Below are positions 1 through 10,670 of a DNA stretch of 35,580 bases, piece by piece (positions within the stretch are counted from its first letter, which is position 1; every line of letters starts with the position of its first letter). This stretch comes from an uncultured Clostridia bacterium (GTDB lineage: Bacteria; Bacillota; Clostridia; TANB77; CAG-508), in contig CANQSP010000012.1 in assembly GCA_947626555.1 (NCBI GenBank), positions 1-35,580 on the forward strand, read 5' to 3'. Position numbers and translations under genes: made by a program. Below the pieces are notes generated by a model. That model was not told the DNA's origin. It saw only the letters and a program-made list of their open reading frames with translations, and ran no database searches.

Positions 1-240
1 GAGGAAAATGCTATGGCAGGAATGCTAATAACAAATTTAATGGAAGAGAGGAGAAAATTAATAGCAGAGAGTGAAAAGCGAGGAGAAAAGCGTGGAATCA
101 AAGTTGGAGTTATAAATGTAGCAAAAGAAATGATAAAAAAATCCATACCAATAAAAACCATAGAAGAAATAACAAAATTAAAAGAAGATGAACTAAATAA
201 AATACAAGAGGAATTGTTAGCAATGGATAAAAGTGAATAA
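1..240 (+). CDS. C-terminal fragment (5' truncated by window edge) of a protein resembling the tail of Rpn-family nuclease/putative transposases
   Basis: Frame is open from base 1 (EENAMAGMLITNLMEERRKLIAESEKRGEKRGIKVGVINVAKEMIKKSIPIKTIEEITKLKEDEL...); the 'RGxxxGxxxVAKxMIKKxIPIxxIxxITKL' tail is typical of Rpn/PD-(D/E)XK transposase-like proteins. Confidence 0.5.
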   Translation, partial: EENAMAGMLITNLMEERRKLIAESEKRGEKRGIKVGVINVAKEMIKKSIPIKTIEEITKLKEDELNKIQEELLAMDKSE

Positions 241-282
241 AAATAAACAAATATATAGCTAACTAAAAAAGCCAAAATCTGT

Positions 283-311
283 TTGACAATAGTTATAAAA
301 GATAATATAAT
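283..311 (+). promoter_or_regulatory. sigma-A-type promoter upstream of exodeoxyribonuclease III
   Basis: TTGACA (283-288), 17-bp spacer, TATAAT (306-311); exact consensus. Confidence 0.8.
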
Positions 312-377
312 ATCTACATCAATTTTATAAAATATAGTAATAAAAATAGCCTTTAATAGAAGGAAGGATGAATTCAA

Positions 378-1133
378 ATGAAATTAATATCATGGAATGT
401 AAATGGAATAAGGGCAGCGGTAAATAAAGGTTTTATGGATTTTTTTAAACAAATTGATGCAGATATTTTTTGTTTGCAAGAAACAAAAATGCAAGAAGGT
501 CAATTAGAATTAATATTAGACGGCTATTATCAATATTGGAATAGTGCGCAAAAAAAAGGATATTCTGGAACTGCCATATTTACAAAGAAAAAACCATTAA
601 ATGTAACATATGGAATAGGCATAGAAGAGCATGATAAAGAAGGAAGAATCATAACATTAGAATATGAAAAATTTTATATTGTAGATTGCTATACACCAAA
701 TGCTAAAAGAGAATTAGAAAGACTAGAATATAGAATGGTTTGGGAAGATGAGATAAGAAAATATTTAAAAAGATTAGATAATAAAAAGCCTGTAATATAT
801 TGTGGGGACTTAAATGTTGCTCATAATGAAATAGATTTAAAGAACCCTAAATCAAACAGAGGTAATGCGGGTTTTACAGATGAAGAAAGAGGCAAAATGA
901 CAGAACTTTTACAAAGTGGTTTTACAGATTCTTTTAGATATCTATATCCAAATAAAGAGGAAAGCTATTCATGGTGGTCATATATGGGTCATGCAAGAGA
1001 AAAAAATATAGGCTGGAGAATAGATTATTTTATAGTGTCAAAATCAATTGAAAGTAAAATAGAAGAAGCGTCAATTTATGAAGAAATATTTGGCAGTGAC
1101 CATTGCCCAGTAGGCTTACAAATAAAGATATAA
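378..1133 (+). CDS. xth: exodeoxyribonuclease III (AP endonuclease, EEP family)
   Basis: 251 aa; motifs MKLISWNVNGIRAA, FCLQETKMQ, GDLNVAHNEIDL, RIDYFIVS, GSDHCPVGL. Confidence 0.95.
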   Translation: MKLISWNVNGIRAAVNKGFMDFFKQIDADIFCLQETKMQEGQLELILDGYYQYWNSAQKKGYSGTAIFTKKKPLNVTYGIGIEEHDKEGRIITLEYEKFYIVDCYTPNAKRELERLEYRMVWEDEIRKYLKRLDNKKPVIYCGDLNVAHNEIDLKNPKSNRGNAGFTDEERGKMTELLQSGFTDSFRYLYPNKEESYSWWSYMGHAREKNIGWRIDYFIVSKSIESKIEEASIYEEIFGSDHCPVGLQIKI

Positions 1134-1210
1134 GTTATGGCAAATTAACAAAATAAGCTTTAATCTTGATAGAGCAAAAGAATAAAAATGTAATAGGGGG
1201 ATTTGATAAA

Positions 1211-2362
1211 ATGGAAAAAGAAAAAAGACATTGGACAAAATGGTTATATTGGTTATCATTAGTAGCAGTAGCAATATTTTTATATAAAGTTTTGGATAAT
1301 TTTGCAGATATTATGAATTCAATAGGAAGTTTTTTTAAATTAATAACGCCATTTTTTATAGGAATTTTAATTGCTTACATATTATATTTGCCTTGTAAAA
1401 AAGTGGAAGAATTATTAAGAAAAACGAAAAAAGGTATATTATATAATAAGGCAAGACCTATAAGTGTAGTATTGGTGTATATTATAGCTCTTATATTAAT
1501 AATAATACTTATGACATTTATATTGCCACCAGTAATAGAAAGTGTTATAGATTTAACAAACAACTTTCAAAATTATTATAATATAGTAACTTCACAAATA
1601 AATACACTTCCAGAAGATTCATTTTGGAAAACCACTGTTATTCAAAATATAATGGATGCTGTTAAAAGTTTTGATTTAACACAATTTATAAATATAGAAG
1701 CAATTTCACAATATGCAAGAGGTGCGATTGATTTTGCAAATGGCATAATTAATACATTTGTAGCAGTTATAGTTTCTACATATATTTTAATAAGCAGAAA
1801 ATCAATAATAGATTTTCTAAAAAAATTAACAGGCGCAATGGTAAACAAGAAAACATACCAAAATATAGAAATGTATTTTAATCGTTCAAATAAAATATTT
1901 TTCAACTTTATTGCAAGCCAATTAATAGATGCAGTAGTAGTGGGAGTAATAACATCAGTAGCAATGTCTATAATGGGAATAAAATATGCGGTGTTATTAG
2001 GATTTATGATAGGTCTATTTAATATGATTCCGTATGTTGGTGCAATTATAGCAGTAGTTATTTCAGCAGTTATAACATTCTTTACGGGAGGAATAGAAAC
2101 AGCAATATGGATGGTAATTGTAGTCACGATATTACAACAAATAGATGCTAATATTATTAATCCAAGAATAATAGGAAACTCTTTAAAAATAAATCCATTA
2201 TTGGTTATTTTTGGTATAACTGTTGGTGGCGAATATTTTGGAATAATAGGAATGTTTTTAGCAGTACCAGTAGTTGCCATTTTAAAGGTTTTGGTAACAG
2301 ATTTTATAGATTATAGATATAAAAAAAGAAAATTATTAGAAGAAAACATAGAAGAAGTTTAA
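1211..2362 (+). CDS. AI-2E family transporter / PerM-like permease
   Basis: Multi-TM protein with GLFNMIPYVGAIIA and ANIINPRIIGNSLKINPLLVIFGITVGGEYFGIIGMFLAVPV motifs; start placed at ATG 1211 behind AGGGGG rather than the ORF-track start 1166. Confidence 0.88.
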   Translation: MEKEKRHWTKWLYWLSLVAVAIFLYKVLDNFADIMNSIGSFFKLITPFFIGILIAYILYLPCKKVEELLRKTKKGILYNKARPISVVLVYIIALILIIILMTFILPPVIESVIDLTNNFQNYYNIVTSQINTLPEDSFWKTTVIQNIMDAVKSFDLTQFINIEAISQYARGAIDFANGIINTFVAVIVSTYILISRKSIIDFLKKLTGAMVNKKTYQNIEMYFNRSNKIFFNFIASQLIDAVVVGVITSVAMSIMGIKYAVLLGFMIGLFNMIPYVGAIIAVVISAVITFFTGGIETAIWMVIVVTILQQIDANIINPRIIGNSLKINPLLVIFGITVGGEYFGIIGMFLAVPVVAILKVLVTDFIDYRYKKRKLLEENIEEV

Positions 2363-2493
2363 AAATAATATGCCCTTAAAGACATAAGAATAGTAGCATA
2401 AGTGCATAAAAATAGAAAAGTAATAAAAAAATAATATTTGAAAAAAAGTAAATTTAAAAGGCAAAAAAATAGCGAAATTTTAGCAAAAAAATG

Positions 2494-2522
2494 TTGACAA
2501 CCCTAAAAATATGTTATATACT
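2494..2522 (+). promoter_or_regulatory. strong sigma-A-type promoter in the gap upstream of rpoB
   Basis: TTGACA (2494-2499), 17-bp spacer, TATACT (2517-2522). Confidence 0.75.
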
Positions 2523-2528
2523 TATAAA

Positions 2529-2690
2529 AGTATAAGGGGAGTTTTATCACAAGTTAAAAAGATGAAACGCAAAATAACTCCAAAATATACGGAATAACGG
2601 GGTTGGTAAAAATAAAAATTAATATAAATTTCTTAATACAAAAATAAAAAACAAAAAGGTATCCTATAAATTGGAATACCTTTTTGTTGC
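2529..2690 (+). ncRNA. candidate structured leader or stand-alone small RNA (family not assigned)
   Basis: Lies between a near-consensus promoter and a terminator-like hairpin; no convincing ORF; GGAGTT...AACTCC pairing with outer GTATA/TATAC pairing near 2529-2590. Confidence 0.4.
2650..2688 (+). terminator. intrinsic terminator/attenuator-like hairpin
   Basis: AACAAAAAGGTATCC - TATAAATT - GGAATACCTTTTTGTT with T-tract; nearly perfect stem. Confidence 0.65.
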
Positions 2691-2899
2691 GTCTTTATGA
2701 AAAAATAAGATTTAGTAAAGTTCGCAAAAGTCAGCCAAATTCCGTGGTACATTTAAAAATTTGTAAATTTAAAAAAGAAGAGGAATTGTTAGTGCTTTCT
2801 TCGTAAAATAAGTTCTTATGAGCAGTAGAACCCTATCTTGCGTAAGCAAAACACAAAACAAGAAGGACTTCTTTTAATATAAATTTAATTCACAAAAGG

Positions 2900-2965
2900 G
2901 AACTAAAAATTAAATGCTAATTTTAAATTTTTTTAATTCCAATAAAAGCATTTAAAAATTAGTTC
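2900..2965 (+). other. AT-rich inverted repeat in the rpoB leader
   Basis: GAACTAAAAATTAAATGC (2900-2917) pairs with GCATTTAAAAATTAGTTC (2948-2965), 18-nt arms with a 3-nt central mismatch; no T-tract follows. Confidence 0.55.
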
Positions 2966-3011
2966 AAAATTAAAATCTGCTTAAATTTTTATCAATTTAG
3001 GGGTGATTAGT

Positions 3012-6000
3012 TTGGTAAAAGATATCAAACACGAAAAATGCACACGTAAAACGTTTGCAAAAATAGGCGATTTTATTGATATGCCTAACCTTATTAAGGT
3101 TCAAAAAGACTCATACGATTGGTTTGTAGAAGAAGGGCTTGGAGAAGTATTAAGAGACATTTCACCAATAGTAGACTACTCTGGAAATTTAGTTCTAGAA
3201 TTTTTCGATTATTACATGGAAGAAAAGACAAAATATAGTGTAGAAGAAGCGAAAGAAAGAGATGCAACATATTCTACAAGGTTGCATGTAAAAGTTCGCT
3301 TAATTAATCGTGAAACTGGAGAAATTAAAGAGCAAGAAATTTATCTTGGAGATTTTCCACTTATGACTAACAGTGGAACATTTATCATCAATGGTGCAGA
3401 AAGGGTTGTAGTAAGTCAGCTTGTTCGTTCACCAGGTTGTTACTATGCAACAGAATACGATAAATCTGGAAAACGTATTTACACATCAACAGTTATGCCA
3501 ATTCGTGGAGCATGGATTGAATACGAAACAGACGGAAACGATGTATTTTGGGCAAGAGTAGACAGAACAAGAAAAATTCCAGTAACTTGTTTGTTAAGAG
3601 CATTAGGAATAGAGACAGATGAGCAAATATTAGAATTATTTGGAGACGAAGAAAAAATAAAAGCAACAATTCAAAAAGATCCAATAAAAAATCCAGATGA
3701 AGCATTAATTGAAATTTACAAAAAGTTAAGACCAGGAGAACTTCCTACTGTAGATGCTGCTAGAAACTTATTTACAGGTTTATTCTTTGATGAAAGAAGA
3801 TATGACTTAGCAAAAGTTGGAAGATACAAATTCAACAAAAAATTAAGTTTAGCATCAAGAATAAAAGGATTAGTTGCATTTGATAACATAGTAGACCCAG
3901 AAACAGGAGAAGTATTAGTAGAAAAAGATAATGTTATATCAAAAGAAGTAGCAGAGCAAATTCAAAATACAGGAATAAATATAGTAGACGTAAAAGTTAA
4001 CGACAAGAAAGTAAAAATAATAGGAAACGGAACAGTAAATATCTATAAATATTTACCAGACTTAGACCTTTCAGATTTACACTTCAAAGAAGAAGTAAAC
4101 TTTGCAGTATTAAAATCAATATTAGATACTACAGAAAAGAAAGACTTAAATAAAGTATTAAAAGAAAGAAAAGATGAATTAATACCAAAACATGTTACAA
4201 ACGAAGATATAATAGCATCTATAAGCTATTTGTTAAATTTAGACCATGGTTTAGGAAATGTAGATGATATAGACCATTTAGGAAATAGACGTATAAGATG
4301 TGTTGGTGAGTTATTACAAAATCAATTTAGAATTGGTTTAACAAGGTTAGAAAGAGTTGTTCGTGAAAGAATGACAATACAAGATTTAGACATAGTAACA
4401 CCTCAAACATTAATAAATACAAAACCAATTACTTCATCAATTAGAGAATTCTTTGGAAGCTCTCAATTATCACAATTCATGGATCAAACAAACCCATTAT
4501 CAGAGCTTACACATAAAAGAAGAATTTCAGCATTAGGACCTGGAGGTTTATCTAGAGAAAGAGCAGGTTTCGAAGTTAGAGATATTCACTATACTCACTA
4601 TGGAAGACTTTGCCCAGTAGAATCACCAGAAGGACCAAACATAGGACTTATATCAGCACTTTCATCATTTGCAATTATAAATGAATATGGTTTCATAGAA
4701 ACACCATATAGAAGAGTAGATAAAGAAACAGGAAAAGTTACAGATATAGTAGATTACATGCCAGCAGACGAAGAAGACAATTATATTATCGCGCAAGCAT
4801 CAGAACCATTAGATGAAGAAGGAAAATTTATAAATAAAAGAATTCGTGTACGTCATAAATCAGAAATAACAGAGGTAGATAGAAGCGAAGTAGATTATGT
4901 AGACGTATCACCAAAGCAATTAGTTTCAGTTGCTGCTGCAATGATTCCTTTCTTGGAACATGATGACGTTAAGCGTTCATTAATGGGTTCAAACATGCAA
5001 AGACAAGCTGTTCCACTTCTTATGCCAGAAGCTCCAATAGTTGGAACAGGTATAGAATATAGAGCAGCAAGGGATTCAGGAATAACTATTATAGCAGAAA
5101 ATGATGGTATAGTAGAAAAAGTTACAGGAAATGAAATAAAAGTAAGAAATTCAAAAGGTAGTGTAGATACATACAAACTACGTAAGTTCAAAAGAACAAA
5201 CGGTGGTACATGTATAAATCAAAGACCAGTTGTAACAAGAGGAGAAAAAGTAAAAGAAGGAGACATTCTTGCAGATGGTCCAGCTACTAAAAATGGAGAA
5301 ATGGCACTTGGAAGAAATGTTTTAATAGCATTTACAACATGGGAAGGTTACAACTATGAGGATGCGGTTTTAATTAGTGAAAGATTAGTTAAAGAAGATG
5401 TTTACACATCAATTCATATAGAGGAATATGACTGCGAATGTAGAGATACAAAATTAGGTCCAGAAGAAATTACAAGAGATATACCAAATGTTGGTGATGA
5501 CGGATTAAAAGACTTAGACGAAAACGGAATAGTAAGAATAGGTGCAGAAGTAAGACCAGGAGATATTCTAGTTGGTAAAGTTACTCCAAAGGGTGAAACA
5601 GAACTTACTGCAGAAGAAAGATTATTAAGAGCAATATTTGGAGAAAAGGCAAGAGAAGTTAGAGATACATCACTTCGTGTACCACACGGAGAAGCAGGAA
5701 CAATAGTAGATGTTAAAATATTTACTAGAGAAAATTCAGATGAATTAGGACCTGGTGTAAATCAAGTAATTAGATGTTATATAGCAACAAAGAGAAAAAT
5801 ATCTGTTGGAGATAAAATGGCAGGACGTCACGGAAACAAGGGTGTTATTTCAAGAATTTTACCAGTAGAAGATATGCCATTCTTAGAGGATGGAACTCCA
5901 GTAGATATAGTATTAAACCCACAAGGTATACCATCTCGTATGAACTTAGGTCAAGTTCTAGAGGTACACTTAGGTATGGCAGCAAAAGTATTAGGCTGGA

Positions 6001-6767
6001 AAGTTGCAACACCAGTTTTTGATGGTGCATCAGATGATGAAATAAAAGAATTACTTAGAGAAGCAGGATTAAGAGAAGATGGAAAGCAAATAGTATATGA
6101 TGGTCGTACAGGAGAAAAATTTGATAACCCAATTACAGTTGGAGTTATGTATATGCTTAAATTACACCACTTAGTAGATGATAAAATACATGCTCGTTCA
6201 ACAGGACCATACTCATTAGTTACACAACAACCACTTGGAGGTAAAGCTCAATTCGGTGGACAACGTTTCGGAGAAATGGAAGTTTGGGCATTAGAGGCAT
6301 ATGGTGCAGCATACACATTACAAGAAATGTTAACAGTAAAATCAGATGATGTTGTAGGACGTGTAAAAACTTATGAAGCAATAGTTAAAGGCGAAAACGT
6401 TCCTGAACCAGGAGTACCAGAAAGCTTTAAAGTTTTAATAAAAGAATTACAGTCATTAGGACTAGATATTCGTCTATTCTCAGAAGATAACCAAGAGTTA
6501 GAATTAAAAGAACATATTGATGAAGGTATAGACTATGAAGAAGCTAAAGTTGAAGACTTAGAAGGAAATGTTGTAAATGAGTCAGAACTTGAGGATAGCT
6601 ATATACAAGCAGATGAGGATACTCAAGATTTATTAATAGATAATCCAGAAGATGCAGATGAAGATTCAGATGATTTATTTGAAGATTTTAATGATGATTT
6701 TGATGATGAAATTCTTTTTGATAATGATTTAGCAGATGACAATTTAGATAATGATGGATTAGAGTAA
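3012..6767 (+). CDS. rpoB: DNA-directed RNA polymerase subunit beta
   Basis: Conserved RpoB blocks ([99 protein letters not shown]). The ORF track starts at GTG 3003, but TTG 3012 behind AGGGGTGA fits the RBS better. Confidence 0.97.
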   Translation: MVKDIKHEKCTRKTFAKIGDFIDMPNLIKVQKDSYDWFVEEGLGEVLRDISPIVDYSGNLVLEFFDYYMEEKTKYSVEEAKERDATYSTRLHVKVRLINRETGEIKEQEIYLGDFPLMTNSGTFIINGAERVVVSQLVRSPGCYYATEYDKSGKRIYTSTVMPIRGAWIEYETDGNDVFWARVDRTRKIPVTCLLRALGIETDEQILELFGDEEKIKATIQKDPIKNPDEALIEIYKKLRPGELPTVDAARNLFTGLFFDERRYDLAKVGRYKFNKKLSLASRIKGLVAFDNIVDPETGEVLVEKDNVISKEVAEQIQNTGINIVDVKVNDKKVKIIGNGTVNIYKYLPDLDLSDLHFKEEVNFAVLKSILDTTEKKDLNKVLKERKDELIPKHVTNEDIIASISYLLNLDHGLGNVDDIDHLGNRRIRCVGELLQNQFRIGLTRLERVVRERMTIQDLDIVTPQTLINTKPITSSIREFFGSSQLSQFMDQTNPLSELTHKRRISALGPGGLSRERAGFEVRDIHYTHYGRLCPVESPEGPNIGLISALSSFAIINEYGFIETPYRRVDKETGKVTDIVDYMPADEEDNYIIAQASEPLDEEGKFINKRIRVRHKSEITEVDRSEVDYVDVSPKQLVSVAAAMIPFLEHDDVKRSLMGSNMQRQAVPLLMPEAPIVGTGIEYRAARDSGITIIAENDGIVEKVTGNEIKVRNSKGSVDTYKLRKFKRTNGGTCINQRPVVTRGEKVKEGDILADGPATKNGEMALGRNVLIAFTTWEGYNYEDAVLISERLVKEDVYTSIHIEEYDCECRDTKLGPEEITRDIPNVGDDGLKDLDENGIVRIGAEVRPGDILVGKVTPKGETELTAEERLLRAIFGEKAREVRDTSLRVPHGEAGTIVDVKIFTRENSDELGPGVNQVIRCYIATKRKISVGDKMAGRHGNKGVISRILPVEDMPFLEDGTPVDIVLNPQGIPSRMNLGQVLEVHLGMAAKVLGWKVATPVFDGASDDEIKELLREAGLREDGKQIVYDGRTGEKFDNPITVGVMYMLKLHHLVDDKIHARSTGPYSLVTQQPLGGKAQFGGQRFGEMEVWALEAYGAAYTLQEMLTVKSDDVVGRVKTYEAIVKGENVPEPGVPESFKVLIKELQSLGLDIRLFSEDNQELELKEHIDEGIDYEEAKVEDLEGNVVNESELEDSYIQADEDTQDLLIDNPEDADEDSDDLFEDFNDDFDDEILFDNDLADDNLDNDGLE

Positions 6768-6859
6768 TGTCTTATAATTAAAAATGAATTTTAACTAAAT
6801 GTATTTAACAAATTTAAGAGATTTAACAAGTTTTAATTTAATAAATTTTAAAAGGGTTT

Positions 6860-6904
6860 TAAGAGGCGACAGTAAAGTGTGCAAGAGCGGGGGTTAGCCT
6901 CTTA
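6860..6904 (+). promoter_or_regulatory. hairpin in the rpoB-rpoC intergenic region
   Basis: TAAGAGGC (6860-6867) pairs with GCCTCTTA (6897-6904); sits in a ~187-nt rpoB-rpoC gap. Confidence 0.5.
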
Positions 6905-6954
6905 GCCAGTTTGAAATTACCAAAAGGTTAAGAAGAAGGGGGCTTCTAAATAAA

Positions 6955-9900
6955 GTGGATGAGTTAGAATTATTTGATAAAATCAAAATAGGTTTAGCAT
7001 CAGATGAAAAAATAAGAGAGTGGTCAAAAGGTGAAGTAAAAAAACCAGAAACAATAAACTACAGAACTTTAAAGCCAGAAAAAGATGGACTATTTTGTGA
7101 AAGAATATTTGGGCCAACAAAAGATTGGGAATGTCATTGTGGTAAATACAAAAGAGTTCGTTATAAAGGAATAGTTTGTGACCGTTGTGGAGTAGAGGTT
7201 ACAAAATCTAAAGTTAGACGTGAAAGAATGGGACATATTGAACTTGCTGCCCCAGTAGCACATATTTGGTATTTCAAAGGAATACCTAGTAGAATTGCAT
7301 TAATGTTAGATATTTCTCCAAGAAATCTAGAAAAAATAGTATATTTTGCATCATATATAGTTACAGACAAAGGTACTTCAGGTTTAATGAAAACACAAGT
7401 GTTGTCAGAAAAAGAATACCATGAAGCTGTTGAAAAATATGGAGAAGGAAGCTTTAAAGCAGAAATGGGAGCAGAGGCTCTAGAAAAATTGTTAAAAGAA
7501 ATAGACTTAGACAAATTATCAGCAAAATTAAAGAAAGAACTTGAAAAAGCAAGTGAGCAAAAGAAAGCAAAATTAGTAAAAAGATTAGATACAGTAGAAT
7601 CATTTAGATTATCTGGAAACAGACCAGAATGGATGATAATGAACGTTATTCCAGTAATTCCACCAGAATTAAGACCAATGGTACAATTAGATGGTGGTAG
7701 GTTTGCTACATCAGACTTAAATGACTTATACAGAAGAGTTATAAACAGAAATAACAGATTAAAAAGATTAATAGAGTTAGGTGCACCAGAAATTATAAAA
7801 AGAAATGAAAAGAGAATGTTACAAGAGTCTGTAGATGCTTTAATAGATAACTCAAGACGTGGTAGACCAGTAACAGGTGCAGGAAATAGACCTTTAAAAT
7901 CTTTATCAGATTTATTAAAAGGAAAACAAGGACGTTTCCGTCAAAACTTACTTGGAAAACGTGTTGACTACTCAGGACGTTCAGTTATAGTAGTAGGACC
8001 AGAATTAAAAATATATCAATGTGGTCTTCCAAAAGAAATGGCAGTAGAGTTATTCAAACCATTTGTTATGAAAGAATTAGTTGGCAGAGGTATAGCACAC
8101 AATATAAAAAATGCAAAGAGAATGGTAGAAAGACTTCGTCCAGAAGTTTGGGATATATTAGAGGATGTTATAAAAGATCATCCAGTAATGTTAAACCGTG
8201 CTCCAACACTTCATAGACTTGGTATACAGGCATTCGAGCCAGTATTAGTAGAAGGTAGAGCAATAAAATTACACCCATTAGTTTGTACTGCATTTAACGC
8301 AGACTTCGACGGTGACCAAATGGCAGTTCACGTTCCATTATCACCAGAAGCTCAAGCAGAAGCAAGATATTTAATGTTATCTGTAAATAACTTATTAAAA
8401 CCACAAGACGGTAAGCCAGTTACAGTACCTACACAAGATATGATTTTAGGAAGTTATTATTTAACAATGGAAGTTGATGGAGAAAAGGGAGAAGGCAATT
8501 ATTTTTCATCTCCAGAAGAAGCAGTAATAGCTTACGAAAACAAAGATGTAGGAATGCATGCAAAAATATTTGTAAGAATGAGCAAAAAAGATGAAGATGG
8601 AACAGAGAGACATAAAAAGGTACAAACAACAGTTGGAAGAATTATATATAATAAAGGAATACCTCAAAATTTAGGCTTTGTAGATAGAAGCAATCCAGAA
8701 AATGAATTTGAACCAGAAATAAATTTTGTCGTAAATAAGAAAAAATTAGGGAAAATTGTCGAAAAATGTATTAATGCATATGGTTTAGGTAGATCTGCTG
8801 AATTATTAGACTACATTAAATCTACAGGTTTCAAATATTCAACAACAGGTGGTATAACAGTTTCAATAGATGATGTAAAAGTACCAGAAGAAAAGCAAGC
8901 AATATTAGAAGGAGCATCACAAGAAGTTGAAAATGTATTAAAACAATATAGACGTGGTTTAATAACAGAAGACGAGAGATATCAATCTGTAATTAAAATA
9001 TGGGAAAAAGCTACAAATGATGTAAGAGATGCCATGAAAGCAAACTTTACACAATTGAACCCAGTATTTATGATGTCAGACTCTGGAGCTCGTGGTAACT
9101 TAGACCAATTAAAGCAAATAGCAGGAATGAGAGGACTTATGGCTAGTACAACAGGTAAAACAGTTGAAATACCAATTAAATCTTCATTCCGTGAAGGTCT
9201 AGATGCACTAGAATACTTTATTTCAGCACATGGTGCTCGTAAAGGACTTTCAGATACAGCTTTAAGAACAGCAGACTCTGGTTATTTAACAAGAAGGTTA
9301 GTAGACGTATCACAAGACATTATAGTAAGAGAAGATGACTGTGGTTCACATGAAGGAATAGAATTAAGAGCAATAAAAGACGGAAATCAAGTAATAGAAA
9401 CATTACAAGAAAGAATAATAGGAAGATATCCATTAGAAGATATAATAGATCCAAATACAAATGAAGTAATAGTAGATACAGAGACCTTAATAAACGATAA
9501 AATTGCAGATAAAATAGTAGCATCAGGAATAGAAGCTGTAAAAGTTCGTAGTGTATTTGGATGTAGAACAAAGAATGGTGTATGTTCAAAATGTTATGGT
9601 ATGGGATTAGCAAGTCGTGAAAGAGTAAATATAGGTGAGGCTGTAGGAATAATAGCTGCTCAATCAATTGGTGAGCCAGGTACACAGCTTACAATGAGAA
9701 CTATTCACTCTGGTGGTGTTGCTGGTGTTGCCGACATTACACAAGGTCTTCCTAGAGTTGAAGAATTATTTGAAGCCAGAAAACCAAAGGGTGTTGCAAT
9801 TATATCTGAAATAGATGGAACAGTTAGAATAGATGATGAGAAGAAGAGAAAAGAAGTAATAGTAACATCTAAAGATGATAGCAAAACATATGTAATACCA

Positions 9901-10488
9901 TTCGGTTCAAAATTAAGAGTAAAAGATGGAGATGAGCTAAAAGCTGGAGATCCTATTACAGAGGGTTCAATAAATCCAAATGAATTATTAGTAATAAAAG
10001 GAACAGATGGAGTATATAATTACTTAGTACAAGAAGTACAAAAAGTATATAGAAACCAAGGTGTTGATATAAATGATAAGCACATAGAAGTAATAGGAAG
10101 ACAAATGCTTAAGAAAGTAAGAGTAGAAGATAATGGAGAAACTCCAATGTTTGCAGGATCTTTAGTAGATATGTATGAATTCGAAGACATAAACGAAAAA
10201 GCAAAAGCAGAAGGAAAACGCCCTGCAACAGGCAAGAGAGTACTTTTAGGAATAACAAAAGCATCACTTGCAACAGACAGTTTCTTATCAGCAGCATCAT
10301 TCCAAGAAACAACAAGAGTTCTTACAGAAGCTGCCATAAAAGGAAAAGTGGACGAACTTATAGGCTTAAAAGAAAATGTTATCATTGGTAAATTAATACC
10401 AGCTGGAACAGGACTTGCAAAATACAAAAATACACAAATAAGCACAGAAGAAGTAGAAGAAGTAAATTCAGAAGTTCCAGTTAATTAA
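6955..10488 (+). CDS. rpoC: DNA-directed RNA polymerase subunit beta'
   Basis: 1177 aa; zinc motif [20 protein letters not shown] and catalytic NADFDGD; GTG start behind AAGAAGGGGG. Confidence 0.97.
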   Translation: MDELELFDKIKIGLASDEKIREWSKGEVKKPETINYRTLKPEKDGLFCERIFGPTKDWECHCGKYKRVRYKGIVCDRCGVEVTKSKVRRERMGHIELAAPVAHIWYFKGIPSRIALMLDISPRNLEKIVYFASYIVTDKGTSGLMKTQVLSEKEYHEAVEKYGEGSFKAEMGAEALEKLLKEIDLDKLSAKLKKELEKASEQKKAKLVKRLDTVESFRLSGNRPEWMIMNVIPVIPPELRPMVQLDGGRFATSDLNDLYRRVINRNNRLKRLIELGAPEIIKRNEKRMLQESVDALIDNSRRGRPVTGAGNRPLKSLSDLLKGKQGRFRQNLLGKRVDYSGRSVIVVGPELKIYQCGLPKEMAVELFKPFVMKELVGRGIAHNIKNAKRMVERLRPEVWDILEDVIKDHPVMLNRAPTLHRLGIQAFEPVLVEGRAIKLHPLVCTAFNADFDGDQMAVHVPLSPEAQAEARYLMLSVNNLLKPQDGKPVTVPTQDMILGSYYLTMEVDGEKGEGNYFSSPEEAVIAYENKDVGMHAKIFVRMSKKDEDGTERHKKVQTTVGRIIYNKGIPQNLGFVDRSNPENEFEPEINFVVNKKKLGKIVEKCINAYGLGRSAELLDYIKSTGFKYSTTGGITVSIDDVKVPEEKQAILEGASQEVENVLKQYRRGLITEDERYQSVIKIWEKATNDVRDAMKANFTQLNPVFMMSDSGARGNLDQLKQIAGMRGLMASTTGKTVEIPIKSSFREGLDALEYFISAHGARKGLSDTALRTADSGYLTRRLVDVSQDIIVREDDCGSHEGIELRAIKDGNQVIETLQERIIGRYPLEDIIDPNTNEVIVDTETLINDKIADKIVASGIEAVKVRSVFGCRTKNGVCSKCYGMGLASRERVNIGEAVGIIAAQSIGEPGTQLTMRTIHSGGVAGVADITQGLPRVEELFEARKPKGVAIISEIDGTVRIDDEKKRKEVIVTSKDDSKTYVIPFGSKLRVKDGDELKAGDPITEGSINPNELLVIKGTDGVYNYLVQEVQKVYRNQGVDINDKHIEVIGRQMLKKVRVEDNGETPMFAGSLVDMYEFEDINEKAKAEGKRPATGKRVLLGITKASLATDSFLSAASFQETTRVLTEAAIKGKVDELIGLKENVIIGKLIPAGTGLAKYKNTQISTEEVEEVNSEVPVN

Positions 10489-10534
10489 AAAAGTAACTTA
10501 ACATTGATAGAAAATACAAAATTGCAATAAAAAC

Positions 10535-10571
10535 AAGAGTACATTTAAAAAATAATTTTAAATGTACTCTT
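10535..10571 (+). terminator. intrinsic terminator downstream of rpoC
   Basis: AAGAGTACATTTAAAA ... TTTTAAATGTACTCTT hairpin followed by AT-rich tract. Confidence 0.7.
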
Positions 10572-10611
10572 AAAATTTTATTTAGGAAAATCGCGAGCAA
10601 AATGTGCTTCC

Positions 10612-10640
10612 TTGACAAAATTGCCTAGAAAGAGTACAAT
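10612..10640 (+). promoter_or_regulatory. sigma-A-type promoter upstream of gdpP-like gene
   Basis: TTGACA (10612-10617), 17-bp spacer, TACAAT (10635-10640). Confidence 0.75.
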
Positions 10641-10670
10641 AGTACTGTAAAAATTTAAAAGGAGGTTTAT

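Noticed and set aside
1642-2280. 212-aa antisense ORF opposite the AI-2E permease
   Set aside because: Lies wholly antisense to a well-supported conserved CDS; the hydrophobic composition mirrors the TM-coding strand.
2529-2620. Assignment of the pre-rpoB element to the c-di-GMP-I (GEMM) riboswitch class
   Set aside because: ACGCAAA and CGGGGTT segments are suggestive, but the expected CAAA joiner, P1/P2 lengths and tetraloop receptor do not line up by eye; left as unassigned.
8019-8216. Overlapping plus-strand 65-aa ORF inside rpoC
   Set aside because: Out-of-frame overlap within a conserved core gene; no RBS or homology signal.
10020-10445. Antisense ORFs opposite rpoB/rpoC (e.g. 141 aa)
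   Set aside because: Antisense to highly conserved rpoC with no supporting motif.
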